DNA of 64,000 nucleotides from Magnetococcales bacterium (GCA_015231375.1 JADGBT010000011.1:1-64000); one strand, 5' to 3'; positions 38,195 to 47,998 are shown, counted from the stretch's first letter. The notes: generated by a model not told the origin, from the letters alone. Translations and numbers: made by a program.

Positions 38195-38535
38195 TGCCTC
38201 GCCCCCTTCGGTCTTCACGTCGCCCCGGGATCCGACGTGTCAAAAAACACTCGAAAACCTATGCATTCGCCAGTTCATGAAAGAATCATGCCGTCTTCGG
38301 ACATGCCGGCAGACAATCCCGCGCCAGAAAAAGCCACGGCGATCCCGCCAGAACGACCAATCCGGCCAATCTGGAGATTGCTGCAAAATGATTTCAAATC
38401 ATGCAAATCCAACCTGAATGGCTCACCAAAATCCAAGCCATCCAGGTTGGATCCGCGCATGACGGATTCAGGATCGGGGAACAGCGACTCGCAAGAAAGG
38501 AGTCGCATTTTCAAGAGGACTATTGTGATGGCTTT
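38195..38535. other. Intergenic DNA holding strong inverted repeats
   Basis: This 341-bp gap lies between the chemoreceptor start and the 3' end of the next minus-strand gene. It holds the 38408-38451 repeat and a second hairpin, GCGACTC (38484-38490) with GAGTCGC (38500-38506). A 79-codon minus-strand frame (38275-38514) shows no family features and is not called. Confidence 0.5.
38408..38451. repeat. 16-bp inverted repeat with one mismatch
   Basis: TCCAACCTGAATGGCT (38408-38423) pairs with AGCCATCCAGGTTGGA (38436-38451) at 15 of 16 positions across a 12-base loop. There is no T-run. It could be a regulatory site, a transcript-stabilising hairpin or a small repeat element. Confidence 0.6.
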
Positions 38536-39042
38536 TCAAGTGTTGGGCAAGGTTTCAAACAGGCGGAAACGGTGATCCAGAAACCATTCGGTCGCCTCCT
38601 CGGCGCGCATGGCATAATGGATGCGAATCTCTTCGATGGCGGTCTGCCGCCGTTTGTACTCCGCTTCGGTGATGCGACCCGCCGACCAGTCGGCCCGGTC
38701 CCCCAGGGCCAGGATGCTCAAACGGGTGAACACCGCGCCATTGCCCGCAGGCACGGCCCAGATCTCCTCCAGGGCGTCGAAAGCGGTCAAATAGGCCTCC
38801 TCCGGCACCTCGGGCGGGGGAGCCTCGGGTTTGAGGCGATCGATATAGGCGTCATCGTTGGCGGTTGCGCGCGTCTTGCGCATGCCACGCAACACATGAT
38901 CATCATAGCTCACCCAGGTCTCGGGCAAGGGACCGGGATGTTTGCCCACCGGATGAACCACCCGTGTCTTGGGCTTGCGCACGCCATCCACCAGATACTC
39001 CTCCAGGGAGATCCAGCCATCCAGTTTGGGATCTTTCTTCAT
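38536..39042 (-). CDS. Hypothetical protein, 168 residues
   Basis: The start at 39042 has a GAGGAG ribosome-binding site nine bases upstream. The protein is soluble, charged and proline-rich in the middle (PEAPPPEVPEEAY), with no membrane segment or signal peptide and no recognised domain. The C-terminal half looks helical. The upstream frame, open to 39831, is antisense to the next gene and is not used. Neighbours give no functional hint. Confidence 0.72.
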   Translation of the reverse strand: MKKDPKLDGWISLEEYLVDGVRKPKTRVVHPVGKHPGPLPETWVSYDDHVLRGMRKTRATANDDAYIDRLKPEAPPPEVPEEAYLTAFDALEEIWAVPAGNGAVFTRLSILALGDRADWSAGRITEAEYKRRQTAIEEIRIHYAMRAEEATEWFLDHRFRLFETLPNT

Positions 39043-39191
39043 GGGAACAGTCTCCTCGACTCCTCCAGGGGTCCACGGGGTACATGGAACTCTTTTCGTC
39101 CGAAAAGCCCGGAAAGTTGAGGGGTTCATGATGACTTTTCCGAAAGATGCGGAGAAAATCCCGCACCTTCCGGAATCTGGAATGCCAAAGA

Positions 39192-40457
39192 TCAAGATGC
39201 GCTCGGAGTCAAAAGGGCGCTGACCGCCTTTTGCAGACTTTCGGCCTGCAACGGGGTCAACTCCAGCGAGACCGGACGATCCGGCAGGGTGACAATGGTG
39301 GCGTTCTTCTCCTGATAGACCCGCAACACACGGGCCTTGTCCCCCTGTCCCAGGGTGATGGTCACCAAAGGGGTGCCATCGGTCTTGAGGGGAACCCCCC
39401 GATAGGCGTCTCGCGACAACATCTCCTCGATGCTGCCCCATTCGTCGCGGGGCCAACGGTCGGCTCTCTTTTCGGCGCTCGCGCTTTTGCCCTCGGACTC
39501 CAAACGCAGGGTATCGAAAGCGCTCTTGGACTCCACCGGTCGCATGGCCACCAGATCCATGGCGCTCTTGTCCAGCTCCTCGACCAGATATTTCGGCAAC
39601 AGCATCCAGTCCGGCTCCCCCGCTCGCGAAGCCACCAACGTCTCCGCCACGCGCCAGATGGTGAAAGTCTCGTTGTCCCCCTTGGCCGGGGTCAACTCCA
39701 CGCTCCAGGCCCCCTCCCCCTCGGGTCCGGTGGTCTGAAAAGCCGTACCCTGGGAACCGGTCAGGGCAAAAATCCAGGCGTTGATCCGATTGGCATCCGC
39801 CCGATCTTTCAGTGGAGCCTCCAGATGCCACGCCCCCTCCGGCTCCCGCGCCAGCCGGATCGACTCCCCGGACCGTTTCTTCAACACGATCCGGGTCAGA
39901 TCCGTCGATTCGGTGCGCGCCAGCCGCTTGTCGCGCAGGTCGTTGACCGGTTGCATCACCTTGGCCAGATCGCTGTTGGCCATCAGCACCACCGGCCCCT
40001 TCTCTCCCAGACTCGCATAACGCTTCTGGGGATTGGCCGGGGTGGTGCTCCCGACCAGCAACACGGTGGAAGCCCCCTTGGCATCCTTCACCAGCAGCCG
40101 GGCCGCCGGAGCGGTCAGACCAAACGGGGTCGGATCGGTCACGCTATCGACCACCTTCTTTTCGTAGTTCCGGCCCAACACCTCCAACAGCCCCTTGACC
40201 GCCTCGCCGTTGGTGCGCAGCGCTCCCGGAGCGGTGATGGCCCAGCGCTCCCCTTCCCGGGTCAAGGTGACGCTCTGGCCGGAGCCATCCCGGAACTCGA
40301 CAGAGGTGGCCGCGTCGGCGCGCAGCGCGCCGACCGACCGGGAGAGCTTGTCCGCCTCGTCGCGAGCCGACTCGCGCGCGTCCAGAATCCACAGCCCGCC
40401 AGCCGCCGCCGCCATGACCACCGCCAGAATCAGATTGTTTCTCCATCCCTTGGACAT
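39192..40457 (-). CDS. DUF4340 domain protein, membrane-anchored
   Basis: This 421-residue protein starts with a single membrane anchor (about residues 8-25) and continues as an extracytoplasmic beta-rich protein with the repeated DUF4340 pattern. A strong GGGAGGAG site precedes the ATG at 40457. It lies 18 bp after the GldG-like gene and closes a four-gene operon (ATPase, permease, GldG-like, DUF4340). This association is common in Gram-negative bacteria, and its job is not established. It may be the periplasmic partner of the transporter. Confidence 0.85.
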   Translation of the reverse strand: MSKGWRNNLILAVVMAAAAGGLWILDARESARDEADKLSRSVGALRADAATSVEFRDGSGQSVTLTREGERWAITAPGALRTNGEAVKGLLEVLGRNYEKKVVDSVTDPTPFGLTAPAARLLVKDAKGASTVLLVGSTTPANPQKRYASLGEKGPVVLMANSDLAKVMQPVNDLRDKRLARTESTDLTRIVLKKRSGESIRLAREPEGAWHLEAPLKDRADANRINAWIFALTGSQGTAFQTTGPEGEGAWSVELTPAKGDNETFTIWRVAETLVASRAGEPDWMLLPKYLVEELDKSAMDLVAMRPVESKSAFDTLRLESEGKSASAEKRADRWPRDEWGSIEEMLSRDAYRGVPLKTDGTPLVTITLGQGDKARVLRVYQEKNATIVTLPDRPVSLELTPLQAESLQKAVSALLTPSAS

Positions 40458-40475
40458 GTGGCACTCCTCCCTTGA

Positions 40476-41840
40476 TTAACGCCGCCGTCTTTTCAACCAG
40501 ATGGTCGCGCCGATCCCCACCAGCAGCATCGGAATCAACACCACCAGCCCCCAGAAGAGCAACACCGCATCCGCGCCCGGCAGATTGAGTCCCGCGTCTT
40601 GCACCTCCTTGGGCTTGATGGCGATGAAGTTCTCATCCTCGGCCAGCCAGCGGGCCATGTTGAGAAACAGATCCGCGTTGCCCAACGCCCCCACATAGGC
40701 GTCGGCGAGGAAATTGGAGTTGGCGGTCACCACCAACCGCTGCTTGTCCGACTCCACCGCGACCCCGATCAGGATCGGTCCCTTGCGATCTTGTTCCGGA
40801 TTGAACTCCACCTGACCGCTGGACAGCTCCCCGGTCTCCAGCCAACCCCGCGCCGCGCCTTCCAGCAGACGCACGCGCTGCGCCTTGCTGTCGGCGGGCG
40901 GGGTCTCCAGTTCGATCCCGCCGGTGTCCGGAAAGATGGTGGCCGCGCTCATTCCCTTGGTGATGGGGTGCTGGGCGGTATAACGGCTGATCAACGGCGT
41001 GGAGGCCGATCCCCCGATCATCTGCGCCGCCGGATCCAGGGTGACCCCTTTCAAAAAGGTGACGCCATGTTCCTTGAGCAGCGCCTCCAGTCCGGCGTCG
41101 CTCCCCGGTCCCTGCATGACCAGCAGACGGCCTCCGGCATCCAGCCAGGTTTTCAGCCGTTGCCGCTCGATGTCGAGCAAAGGCTTGCGGGGACCGGCCA
41201 GCACGATCACCGAGGTGTTCTCCGGCACCTTCTCCACTTCCGCCAGATTCAGCCCCTCCACCCCATAGCCTTCTCCCTTGAGCAAAGCCTTGGCCTGGGT
41301 ATAGGCGAAACGATCCTTGCCCGCGCCCCCGTCCGGGGACTCATCCAGGGGGTGTTCGCCGTGACCGCTGACAAAGCGGATGGTCTTGGTACCACCCTTG
41401 GACAGACGGATCAAACCATTGGTGACCGCCTCTTCGCTGGCTTCGGTGATTTTTTCGGTCTTTTCGCCAACCCGCAGAATCACGGTGCCATAGACCGCCA
41501 CCTCGGCCTGACGGGCTGCGGCGGGATCCAGATCCGGATCCACATAGCGCAGGGTCATCGCGGGGTTGATCACCTGATATTTTTCCAGCAACTCCTGGAT
41601 CTGCTGGCGGCGCTCGCCGCGCTCCTGGATATAGGCGGTCATGGTCAAACCCTCGGGGAATGCCTTGACCGCCTTGACCGACTGTTCCGCCAGGGTGTGC
41701 CGACCCCCCTTGGTCCAGTCCCAGCGGAGTTGATAACGGTGGCTGGCGTAAGCCGCCAGGGCGAGCAGAATCGTCAGGATCAGCCCCATGACGAAGTTCT
41801 GCGACCGGATGTTCAAACGGGTGGAACGGTCCATCTTCAT
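40476..41840 (-). CDS. GldG-like ABC transporter auxiliary protein
   Basis: This 454-residue protein has an N-terminal membrane segment (about residues 17-35), a large extracytoplasmic domain with the FVSGHGEHPLDE and LAGPRKPLLDIE segments found in GldG/DUF4350-like proteins, and a C-terminal membrane segment followed by Lys-Arg-rich residues. It lies 29 bp after the permease gene. GldG proteins in Bacteroidetes belong to the GldA-F-G system; the transported substrate is unknown. ATG 41840 is chosen because it follows AAGGATAAAGA; the frame extends far upstream but overlaps the permease. Confidence 0.83.
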   Translation of the reverse strand: MKMDRSTRLNIRSQNFVMGLILTILLALAAYASHRYQLRWDWTKGGRHTLAEQSVKAVKAFPEGLTMTAYIQERGERRQQIQELLEKYQVINPAMTLRYVDPDLDPAAARQAEVAVYGTVILRVGEKTEKITEASEEAVTNGLIRLSKGGTKTIRFVSGHGEHPLDESPDGGAGKDRFAYTQAKALLKGEGYGVEGLNLAEVEKVPENTSVIVLAGPRKPLLDIERQRLKTWLDAGGRLLVMQGPGSDAGLEALLKEHGVTFLKGVTLDPAAQMIGGSASTPLISRYTAQHPITKGMSAATIFPDTGGIELETPPADSKAQRVRLLEGAARGWLETGELSSGQVEFNPEQDRKGPILIGVAVESDKQRLVVTANSNFLADAYVGALGNADLFLNMARWLAEDENFIAIKPKEVQDAGLNLPGADAVLLFWGLVVLIPMLLVGIGATIWLKRRRR

Positions 41841-41869
41841 CGTCGTCTTTATCCTTGCAAAGTCGTCGC

Positions 41870-42637
41870 TTAACCTTGAACCCGATCGGCCATCAACCGC
41901 TGCCGGGCAAACAGCAGTCCGGCGGCGGACAGCAGCAGGAAATAACTCAGATCCGCGCTGCTGATCACGCCCGAAAGGAAGTTCTGGTAATGGTTCATGA
42001 GCGAGAAATAAGCGAGCATCTTGTCCACCGTCCCGCCACTGGCGTTCCCCATCCAGGAGAGGATCCACAGCATGAGCAGCACCCCGAAGGAGACCACCGC
42101 CGCCACATTGGGATGCTCCGTGGCGCTGGAAGCGGCCAGTCCCACGGCTCCGAAGGCCGCAGCGGTGAGAAACAGCCCCAGCAGTCCGGCCAGGAACTGC
42201 CCGGTATCCGGATTGCCATAGGCGTAAAGAGTCAGGGGAGGCAGGGCCAGCAGCCCGACGGCGATGCCCAAAAAGAGCAGCAGACCCAAATATTTGCCCA
42301 GGATGATGCCGGTGGGAGAGATGGGCGAGCAGGCCAGCGCGGGCCAGGTGCCCTGACGCTTCTCCTCGGCGATCAGACGCATGGACAGCAACGGCATGAG
42401 CAGCAGCAGCAACACCGCCGCGTTGCCGAGCATGGGCGCGATGGTGCGTTCGGTCAAAGGCAGACCGCCCCGCATGCCATAGGTCTGATACTCCAGCATC
42501 TGGATTTGATAACTGAGCACCCCGGCGTTGAACATGTAGGCGCAGATGGCGAACAGCACCGCCAACAGGGTCCAGGCCAACGGAGAATAAAACATGCCCC
42601 GCAATTCCCGCAGGGCGATGGTGACGATGGCTCTCAT
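41870..42637 (-). CDS. ABC-2 type permease (GldF-like)
   Basis: This 255-residue protein has about six membrane segments, beginning at residue 20, and the ABC-2 layout. Its ATG at 42637 overlaps the stop of the ATPase gene in an ATGA overlap, so the two are translationally coupled. It is the membrane pore of the operon with the ATPase and the GldG-like protein. Confidence 0.88.
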   Translation of the reverse strand: MRAIVTIALRELRGMFYSPLAWTLLAVLFAICAYMFNAGVLSYQIQMLEYQTYGMRGGLPLTERTIAPMLGNAAVLLLLLMPLLSMRLIAEEKRQGTWPALACSPISPTGIILGKYLGLLLFLGIAVGLLALPPLTLYAYGNPDTGQFLAGLLGLFLTAAAFGAVGLAASSATEHPNVAAVVSFGVLLMLWILSWMGNASGGTVDKMLAYFSLMNHYQNFLSGVISSADLSYFLLLSAAGLLFARQRLMADRVQG

Positions 42638-43590
42638 GGGGACACCTCCGCGCCCTCCTCGGGGCGCTCCTCACGGGTGGTCAGTTGCAAGAAGATCTCC
42701 TCCAGGGAGCCTCCGGCCTGGGACAATTCGCGCAGATCCCATCCCGACGCAGCGGAAAGCCGCACCAGTTCCGGCACCGGATCGGCCTCCGGGGCCGCCG
42801 TGATCAACCAGCCCTCCTCACGGGGCGCGACACCGGCCACACCGGCGATCCGTCGCAGCAGGTCGGCGGCGGGGGGATTCTTCCAGCGCAGGAAGTGAAC
42901 GCTGTTGCCCTGAGCGCGATTTTCCAAGGCATCGAGGGTGTCGTCGGCCACGATGCGCCCCTGGTGGATCACCGCCACCCGCTGACAGGTCATGCGCACC
43001 TCGGGCAGGATGTGGGTGGAAAGCAGCACCGAATGTTCCCCGCCCAACTCCCGGATCAAGGCGCGGATCTCGCGGATCTGGATGGGATCCAACCCCACGG
43101 TGGGTTCGTCGAGCACCACCACATCCGGCCCATGGACAATGGCCTGGGCGATGCCGGCGCGCTGCTTGTACCCCTTGGACAGATTGCGCAACAGCCGGTC
43201 TCCCACCGCCGTCAGGCCGCAACGCTCCATGGCCCGGTCCACCGCAGCCCGGAGTTTCCGCCCCGGCACCCGGCGCAGGGTGGCCAGATAGGCCAGATAC
43301 TCCCGCACGGTCATTTCCCCGTAGATGGGCGGATTCTCCGGCAAAAAACCGATGCGGGCGCGGGCTTCCACCGGATTTTCCAGCACATCCATACCGGCCA
43401 CGGCCACGCTCCCCTCCGAAGGAGCCAGCAGACCGCTCAGGATGCGCATGGTGGTGGTCTTCCCGGCCCCGTTGGGTCCGAGAAAGCCCATCACCTCGCC
43501 GCGACGCACTTCCAGGTCGATGTGGTCCAGGGCCTTGACGCCGCCAAACAACCGGGTCACGCCGGACAGGTGGATCATGGTTTCCGTCAT
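42634..43590 (-). CDS. ABC transporter ATP-binding protein (GldA-like)
   Basis: This 318-residue ATPase has Walker A GPNGAGKT (residues 38-45), the signature LSKGYKQR, Walker B VVVLDEPTVGLDP and the switch histidine in STHILPE. The signature is a modified form of LSGGQ, as is common in this subfamily. A C-terminal extension of about 80 residues follows. ATG 43590 is chosen because it directly precedes the fold; the frame extends to 43704. It drives the ABC-2 permease encoded immediately downstream. Confidence 0.9.
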   Translation of the reverse strand: MTETMIHLSGVTRLFGGVKALDHIDLEVRRGEVMGFLGPNGAGKTTTMRILSGLLAPSEGSVAVAGMDVLENPVEARARIGFLPENPPIYGEMTVREYLAYLATLRRVPGRKLRAAVDRAMERCGLTAVGDRLLRNLSKGYKQRAGIAQAIVHGPDVVVLDEPTVGLDPIQIREIRALIRELGGEHSVLLSTHILPEVRMTCQRVAVIHQGRIVADDTLDALENRAQGNSVHFLRWKNPPAADLLRRIAGVAGVAPREEGWLITAAPEADPVPELVRLSAASGWDLRELSQAGGSLEEIFLQLTTREERPEEGAEVSP

Positions 43591-43954
43591 TGCTGTTTTC
43601 TTTACCTCGTTCGTGGAACGGTTAAGAGGGTTCGAGAAGGGATCCAGAACCGAAGCCATGAGTGCATATAGGCACATCCTGGGCATTCGCAAGAGGGATG
43701 GCAAAAAATGTCTTTCCTTAAGCGGCTTGCATACAATCCAGGCTTGGATGCATAAAAAATGATCATCATGCCTATCAATTAATCACAGCCGGACGACACC
43801 CCGGAAATCCATACCCAGCAAGCTGAATGATTTCAATTGCATGACACACTTTCTCCATCCTGGAACAAAGCTTGCGAAAAATGGCGCTATTCCTGGTGCA
43901 TATGGAAATGACACGGCTCGCCATTCAACAAAAAAATCGAACGAAGGCAACATC
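43591..43954. other. Divergent intergenic region between the ABC operon and amt
   Basis: This 364-bp region holds the sigma-54-type promoter at 43861. Near 43727-43755 there is an imperfect inverted repeat built on TGCATAC and GGATGCA, which might be an activator site. No gene is supported. The ABC-operon promoter should lie near 43600-43700. Confidence 0.5.
43861..43875 (+). promoter_or_regulatory. Sigma-54-type promoter of amt
   Basis: TGGAACAAAGCTTGC matches TGGCAC-N5-TTGC with the GG and GC elements at correct spacing (10 bases between) and one base off in the first element. It lies about 80 bp before the amt start. Nitrogen-control genes often use this promoter with NtrC, which fits amt and glnA. 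Confidence 0.65.
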
Positions 43955-45250
43955 ATGGTGTTCTCTTTCACACTCGCGGCATTGTTGACCCTGCCCACCC
44001 TCGGATGGGCGGACACCACACCCACCACCCTCAACGCGGCCAACACCGGCTGGCTGCTCACCGCCACCGCCCTGGTGCTGTTCATGACCCTGCCGGGTCT
44101 GGCCCTGTTTTATGGCGGACTGGTGCGCACCAAAAACGTGTTGTCGATCTTCATGCAGTGTTTCGCCATCACCTGTGTGGTCTCTTTATTGTGGCTTGTC
44201 TATGGCTACGCTTTGGCCTTCGGCGACGGAGGCGGATGGAACGCCTGGATCGGCGGACTGGACAAGAGCTTCCTGCGAGGCATCGCCACCGAAACCCTCA
44301 AGGGCGATGTCCCGGAAACGGTCTTTTCCATGTTCCAACTCACCTTCGCCATCATCACCCCGGCTTTGGTGGTGGGCGGCTTCGCGGAACGGATGCGCTT
44401 TTCGGCCATTTTGTGGTTCACGGTGCTGTGGCTCACCCTGGTCTATCTGCCCTTGTGCCACTGGGTGTGGGGCGGCGGATGGCTGGCGGCCATGGGATTC
44501 ATGGACTTTGCGGGTGGATCGGTGGTACATATCAACGCAGGCGTCGCCGCCCTGGTCGCCGCCCTGATGCTGGGCAAACGACGCGGTTTTCCGACCAGCA
44601 TGATGCCTCCCCACAACATGACCATGGTCTTCACCGGCGCGGCCATGCTGTGGGTGGGATGGTTCGGCTTCAACGCCGGCAGCGCCCTGGGCGCCAACGG
44701 CTCGGCGGGCATGACCATGATGGCCACCCACATGGGCGCCGCCGCCGGATCCGTCGCCTGGATGGTCGTGGAGTGGATGCGCCACGGCAAAGCCAGCGTG
44801 CTGGGCATTGTCACCGGCATGGTGGCCGGTTTGGGAACCGTCACCCCCGCTTCGGGCTACATCGGCCCCATGGGGGGCATGATCATCGGCGCCATCGCCG
44901 GCGTGGTGTGCTACTTCGCCACCCAACTGGTCAAACGCAAACTCCAGATCGATGACTCCCTGGATGTCTCGCCGGTCCACGGCGTGGGCGGAATCCTGGG
45001 AACCCTCCTCACCGGCGTGTTCGCCTCCACCACGCTGGGGGGAGTCGGCTATCCCCCGGGGGTCACCATGGCCTCCCAGGTGTGGATCCAATGCGTCGGG
45101 GCCGTCGCCACCTTGCTCTGGAGCGGCGTGCTGACCGTGGTCATCCTCAAAGCGATCGATGTCGTCGTCGGTCTGCGGGTCTCGCGCGATGAAGAGACCG
45201 AAGGACTGGACTTGGTTCTGCACGACGAAAGAGGCTATAATCTGGATTGA
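43955..45250 (+). CDS. amt: Ammonium transporter (Amt family)
   Basis: This 431-residue membrane protein starts with a signal-like peptide (GWA-D boundary near residue 20) and has about 11 membrane segments. Conserved sites include the Asp in FMDFAGGSVVH, with its pore histidine in VVH, and the second pore histidine in PVHGVGG. It conducts ammonium across the inner membrane. ATG 43955 follows an AAGG site; an earlier in-frame start at 43841 lies before the promoter-like element and is unlikely. No glnK gene is beside it, which is unusual. glnA follows after 84 bp. Confidence 0.95.
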   Translation: MVFSFTLAALLTLPTLGWADTTPTTLNAANTGWLLTATALVLFMTLPGLALFYGGLVRTKNVLSIFMQCFAITCVVSLLWLVYGYALAFGDGGGWNAWIGGLDKSFLRGIATETLKGDVPETVFSMFQLTFAIITPALVVGGFAERMRFSAILWFTVLWLTLVYLPLCHWVWGGGWLAAMGFMDFAGGSVVHINAGVAALVAALMLGKRRGFPTSMMPPHNMTMVFTGAAMLWVGWFGFNAGSALGANGSAGMTMMATHMGAAAGSVAWMVVEWMRHGKASVLGIVTGMVAGLGTVTPASGYIGPMGGMIIGAIAGVVCYFATQLVKRKLQIDDSLDVSPVHGVGGILGTLLTGVFASTTLGGVGYPPGVTMASQVWIQCVGAVATLLWSGVLTVVILKAIDVVVGLRVSRDEETEGLDLVLHDERGYNLD

Positions 45251-45334
45251 CGCCTCACAGGTTCGCTGGTCTTAACGTATTCTTGAATCGGTTTCGTTAC
45301 ACATCCACCCCCCTTTTGAAAGGTCCAAACCGTT

Positions 45335-46756
45335 ATGTCAGATCAAGACGCGATTCGTAATGCCCTGGCCATGATCGAAACCCACGATGTCCGTTTCGTG
45401 GATTTCCGTTTCACCGATTTTCATGGCAAATGGCAACACATCTCCACCCCGGCCAAAATGGTCACCGAAGAAGTGTTCGAAAACGGCTTCGGCTTCGACG
45501 GCTCCTCCATCGCCGGCTGGTGCGAAATCAACCAGTCGGACATGGTCTACAAGCCGGATGCCGCCACCGCCGTGCTGGATCCCTTCACCGATGTCCCCAC
45601 CCTGATCCTGATCTGCGACGTGGTGGATCCCTTCACGGGCGAAGGCTACAGCCGTGACCCCCGCGCCGTGGCCAAACGGGCCGCCGCCTACCTCAAATAC
45701 ACCGGCATCGGCGACACCGCCTATCTGGGGCCCGAAGCCGAATTCTTCATCTTCGACTCCGTGCGCTACACCTCGCGTATCAACAAGGTGTCGGTGGAAA
45801 TCGACTCCATCGAAGGCGCCTGGAACACCGATACCGAATACGAAGAAGGCAACTCCGGCCATCGTCCTGGCATCAAGGGCGGTTATTTTCCGGTTCCCCC
45901 GGTGGACTCCTACCAGGACATGCGTTCCGAAATGTGCATGCTCATGGAAGAAATGGGTCTCACCATCGAGTTCCATCACCATGAAGTAGCCACCGCCGGT
46001 CAGTGCGAAATCGACATGCGCTTCTCGGATCTGGTCTCCATGGGTGACAACATCCAGAAATACAAATATGTGGTCCATAACGTGGCCCATCAGCAAGGCA
46101 AAACCGTCACCTTCATGCCCAAACCCATGAGCGGCGACAACGGTTCCGGCATGCATGTCCACATGTCCATCTGGAAAGACGGCAAGCCCCTGTTCGCCGG
46201 CAACCAGTATGCCGACATGTCGGAAATGGCCCTGCACTTCATCGGCGGCATCAAGAAACACGCCCGCGCCCTGAACGCCTTCACCAATCCCTCCACCAAC
46301 TCCTACAAGCGCCTGATCCCCGGCTTCGAGGCTCCGGTGCTGTTGGCCCACTCGGCCCGCAACCGTTCCGCCAGCATCCGCATCCCGGCGGCCACCAATC
46401 CCAAGGCCAAGCGTTGCGAAATCCGCTTCCCCGATCCTTCGGCCAACCCCTATCTGGCCTTCGCAGCCCTGCTGATGGCCGGTCTGGACGGCATCGAGAA
46501 CAAGATCGATCCGGGCGCGCCCATGGACAAAAACCTCTATGACCTGCCGCCGGAAGAACTCAAGCACATCCCGACCGTCTGCGGCTCGCTGCGCGAAGCC
46601 CTCGACGCGCTGGACAAAAACCGCGACTTCCTCAAGAAAGGCGACGTGTTCAGCGACGACCTGATCGACGCCTGGATCAACCTCAAGATGCAGGATGTCT
46701 ACAGAGTCGAGCATACCCCGCATCCGGTGGAATTCTCGATGTATTACAGCGTCTGA
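45335..46756 (+). CDS. glnA: Glutamine synthetase, type I
   Basis: This 473-residue enzyme has the GSI hallmarks: FDGSS near residue 55, the active-site EAEFF and [31 protein letters not shown] and RCEIRFPD. The adenylylation tyrosine is present (NLYDLPPEE, Tyr402), so GlnE-type control is likely. It makes glutamine from glutamate, ammonium and ATP in the cytoplasm. It begins 84 bp after amt; no separate promoter is obvious, and a terminator follows directly. Confidence 0.97.
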   Translation: MSDQDAIRNALAMIETHDVRFVDFRFTDFHGKWQHISTPAKMVTEEVFENGFGFDGSSIAGWCEINQSDMVYKPDAATAVLDPFTDVPTLILICDVVDPFTGEGYSRDPRAVAKRAAAYLKYTGIGDTAYLGPEAEFFIFDSVRYTSRINKVSVEIDSIEGAWNTDTEYEEGNSGHRPGIKGGYFPVPPVDSYQDMRSEMCMLMEEMGLTIEFHHHEVATAGQCEIDMRFSDLVSMGDNIQKYKYVVHNVAHQQGKTVTFMPKPMSGDNGSGMHVHMSIWKDGKPLFAGNQYADMSEMALHFIGGIKKHARALNAFTNPSTNSYKRLIPGFEAPVLLAHSARNRSASIRIPAATNPKAKRCEIRFPDPSANPYLAFAALLMAGLDGIENKIDPGAPMDKNLYDLPPEELKHIPTVCGSLREALDALDKNRDFLKKGDVFSDDLIDAWINLKMQDVYRVEHTPHPVEFSMYYSV

Positions 46757-46789
46757 CCCTTCTTTTTCAGGTCAAGCGCAGTGGTGTCG

Positions 46790-46818
46790 GGCCGCCCCCA
46801 TGGGGGCGGCCTTTTTTT
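46790..46818 (+). terminator. Intrinsic terminator after glnA
   Basis: GGCCGCCCCC (46790-46799) pairs with GGGGGCGGCC (46802-46811) around an AT centre, followed by seven T. This ends the amt-glnA transcript. Confidence 0.93.
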
Positions 46819-46846
46819 ATACTTCTTTAACAACGCATCACCATAC

Positions 46847-46875
46847 TGGATTATCCGGACCGCTTTGTGTAGAAT
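46847..46875 (+). promoter_or_regulatory. Weak sigma-70-like promoter before the ATPase operon
   Basis: TAGAAT (46870-46875) matches the -10 consensus well and has a poor -35 (TGGATT, 46847-46852) 17 bases upstream. It lies about 65 bp before the first ATPase gene. Confidence 0.3.
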
Positions 46876-46940
46876 GGCCGTGACGTGGAAACAATACGCA
46901 CCCCAGCCAGAATCGCAAGTCACACTAAGGAGAAAAACCG

Positions 46941-47285
46941 ATGGGTGAGGCGCACAGGGAGGACGCATCCGGGGCGTGGCTGGAAACGGCCATGCATCAA
47001 GCCCTGGAGGCCGACCGGCAGGCCACCGAAACCGTGGCCGCAAGCCGCAGACAGGCCGAAGAGATCCTGTTGCAGGCCCGCCGCGTGGCGGCCGAAATCG
47101 AAACCCGCACGGACCGGCGTTTGACCTCCATCCAGAAAGGACAAGCCAAATCCTTGAAAAAACGTCTGGAAGCCCTCCAACGTCATCAACAGCGCGCCGC
47201 GCCGTTCGAAGGACACGCCCGCAACGCCGTCGATCCCCTCGGAGCGGCTCATCGGCTCGCGGCCCGTCTGACCGGAGCCGGATGA
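46941..47285 (+). CDS. V/A-type ATPase coiled-coil stalk subunit (G/H-like)
   Basis: This 114-residue, almost wholly helical protein has a heptad-like region (residues 12-80) rich in Ala, Glu, Arg and Gln, as in the short peripheral-stalk subunit of V/A-type ATPases. Its stop overlaps the next start in an ATGA overlap. It is the first of nine tightly packed genes. Family assignment rests on size, composition and position. Confidence 0.62.
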   Translation: MGEAHREDASGAWLETAMHQALEADRQATETVAASRRQAEEILLQARRVAAEIETRTDRRLTSIQKGQAKSLKKRLEALQRHQQRAAPFEGHARNAVDPLGAAHRLAARLTGAG

Positions 47286-47998
47286 GCCACCCCATGACCG
47301 CCTCTCCCCGGTTCGCAACCCTGCAAGCCCGACTGCAAGCCCGTCACGGTCAACGCCTGGACCCGGCCCAGTGGAACCGGCTGGCGGCCGTGACCACTCT
47401 GGAAGCATTTGTGGCCCGCGCCCGTGAAACCACTCTGGGGGGATGGCTGGAAGGGGTGGATCCGAACGGGGATGTACACCATCTGGAAGAGATGATGCGG
47501 GAACTGTTCCTCAGACAAGTGGCCCTGGTAGCAGGATTGACCCCCCGGGAGTGGCAACCGGCGGTACGCTGGGTGGCGACTCTGGCGGATCTGCCCACTG
47601 CCCGGCACCGACATTTCCAGGGGGCGGATCATCCCTGGATGGCGCGCCTGGAAGGACTGGAACATCTGGAAACACCCCCGATAGGACAGGACTCCCTGAC
47701 CTGGTGGCTGGATCGCTGGCAAAAACTCTGGCCCAAGGATCCGGGGACGAAAACCGCCTTGACCGGACTGATCCGACTGGCCCACGCCACCCAGGAACGG
47801 ATGGCCACACGGGGGGAAAACGAAACCTTCCTGAACGCGTGGTTCGAGCTGCGGGGCACTCTGGAGTTGCGTTTCCGGCGACACGCCATGGGGCCGGGGG
47901 CGTTGTTCATTCATCTTTGGCTGATGGCCATGGATCTGCACCGCCTGCGGGGCGAATTGTGCCGCCGACGGTTGTTCGCTGCGGAGAGCGGCCCATGA
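47282..47998 (+). CDS. ATPase operon protein, possible C/d-like subunit
   Basis: This 238-residue soluble, mostly helical protein is rich in Arg, Leu and Trp and has no clear motif. It starts in an ATGA overlap with the stalk gene and overlaps the next start (TGATG). V/A ATPase operons usually carry a central-stalk C/d subunit of about 330 residues; this is the only gene here that could fill that role, but it is shorter, and no similarity can be shown by eye. Confidence 0.45.
   Translation: MSHPMTASPRFATLQARLQARHGQRLDPAQWNRLAAVTTLEAFVARARETTLGGWLEGVDPNGDVHHLEEMMRELFLRQVALVAGLTPREWQPAVRWVATLADLPTARHRHFQGADHPWMARLEGLEHLETPPIGQDSLTWWLDRWQKLWPKDPGTKTALTGLIRLAHATQERMATRGENETFLNAWFELRGTLELRFRRHAMGPGALFIHLWLMAMDLHRLRGELCRRRLFAAESGP

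Noticed and set aside
38275-38514. A 79-codon minus-strand open frame
   Set aside because: No ribosome-binding site, domain or distinctive codon bias, and it overlaps the inverted repeats.
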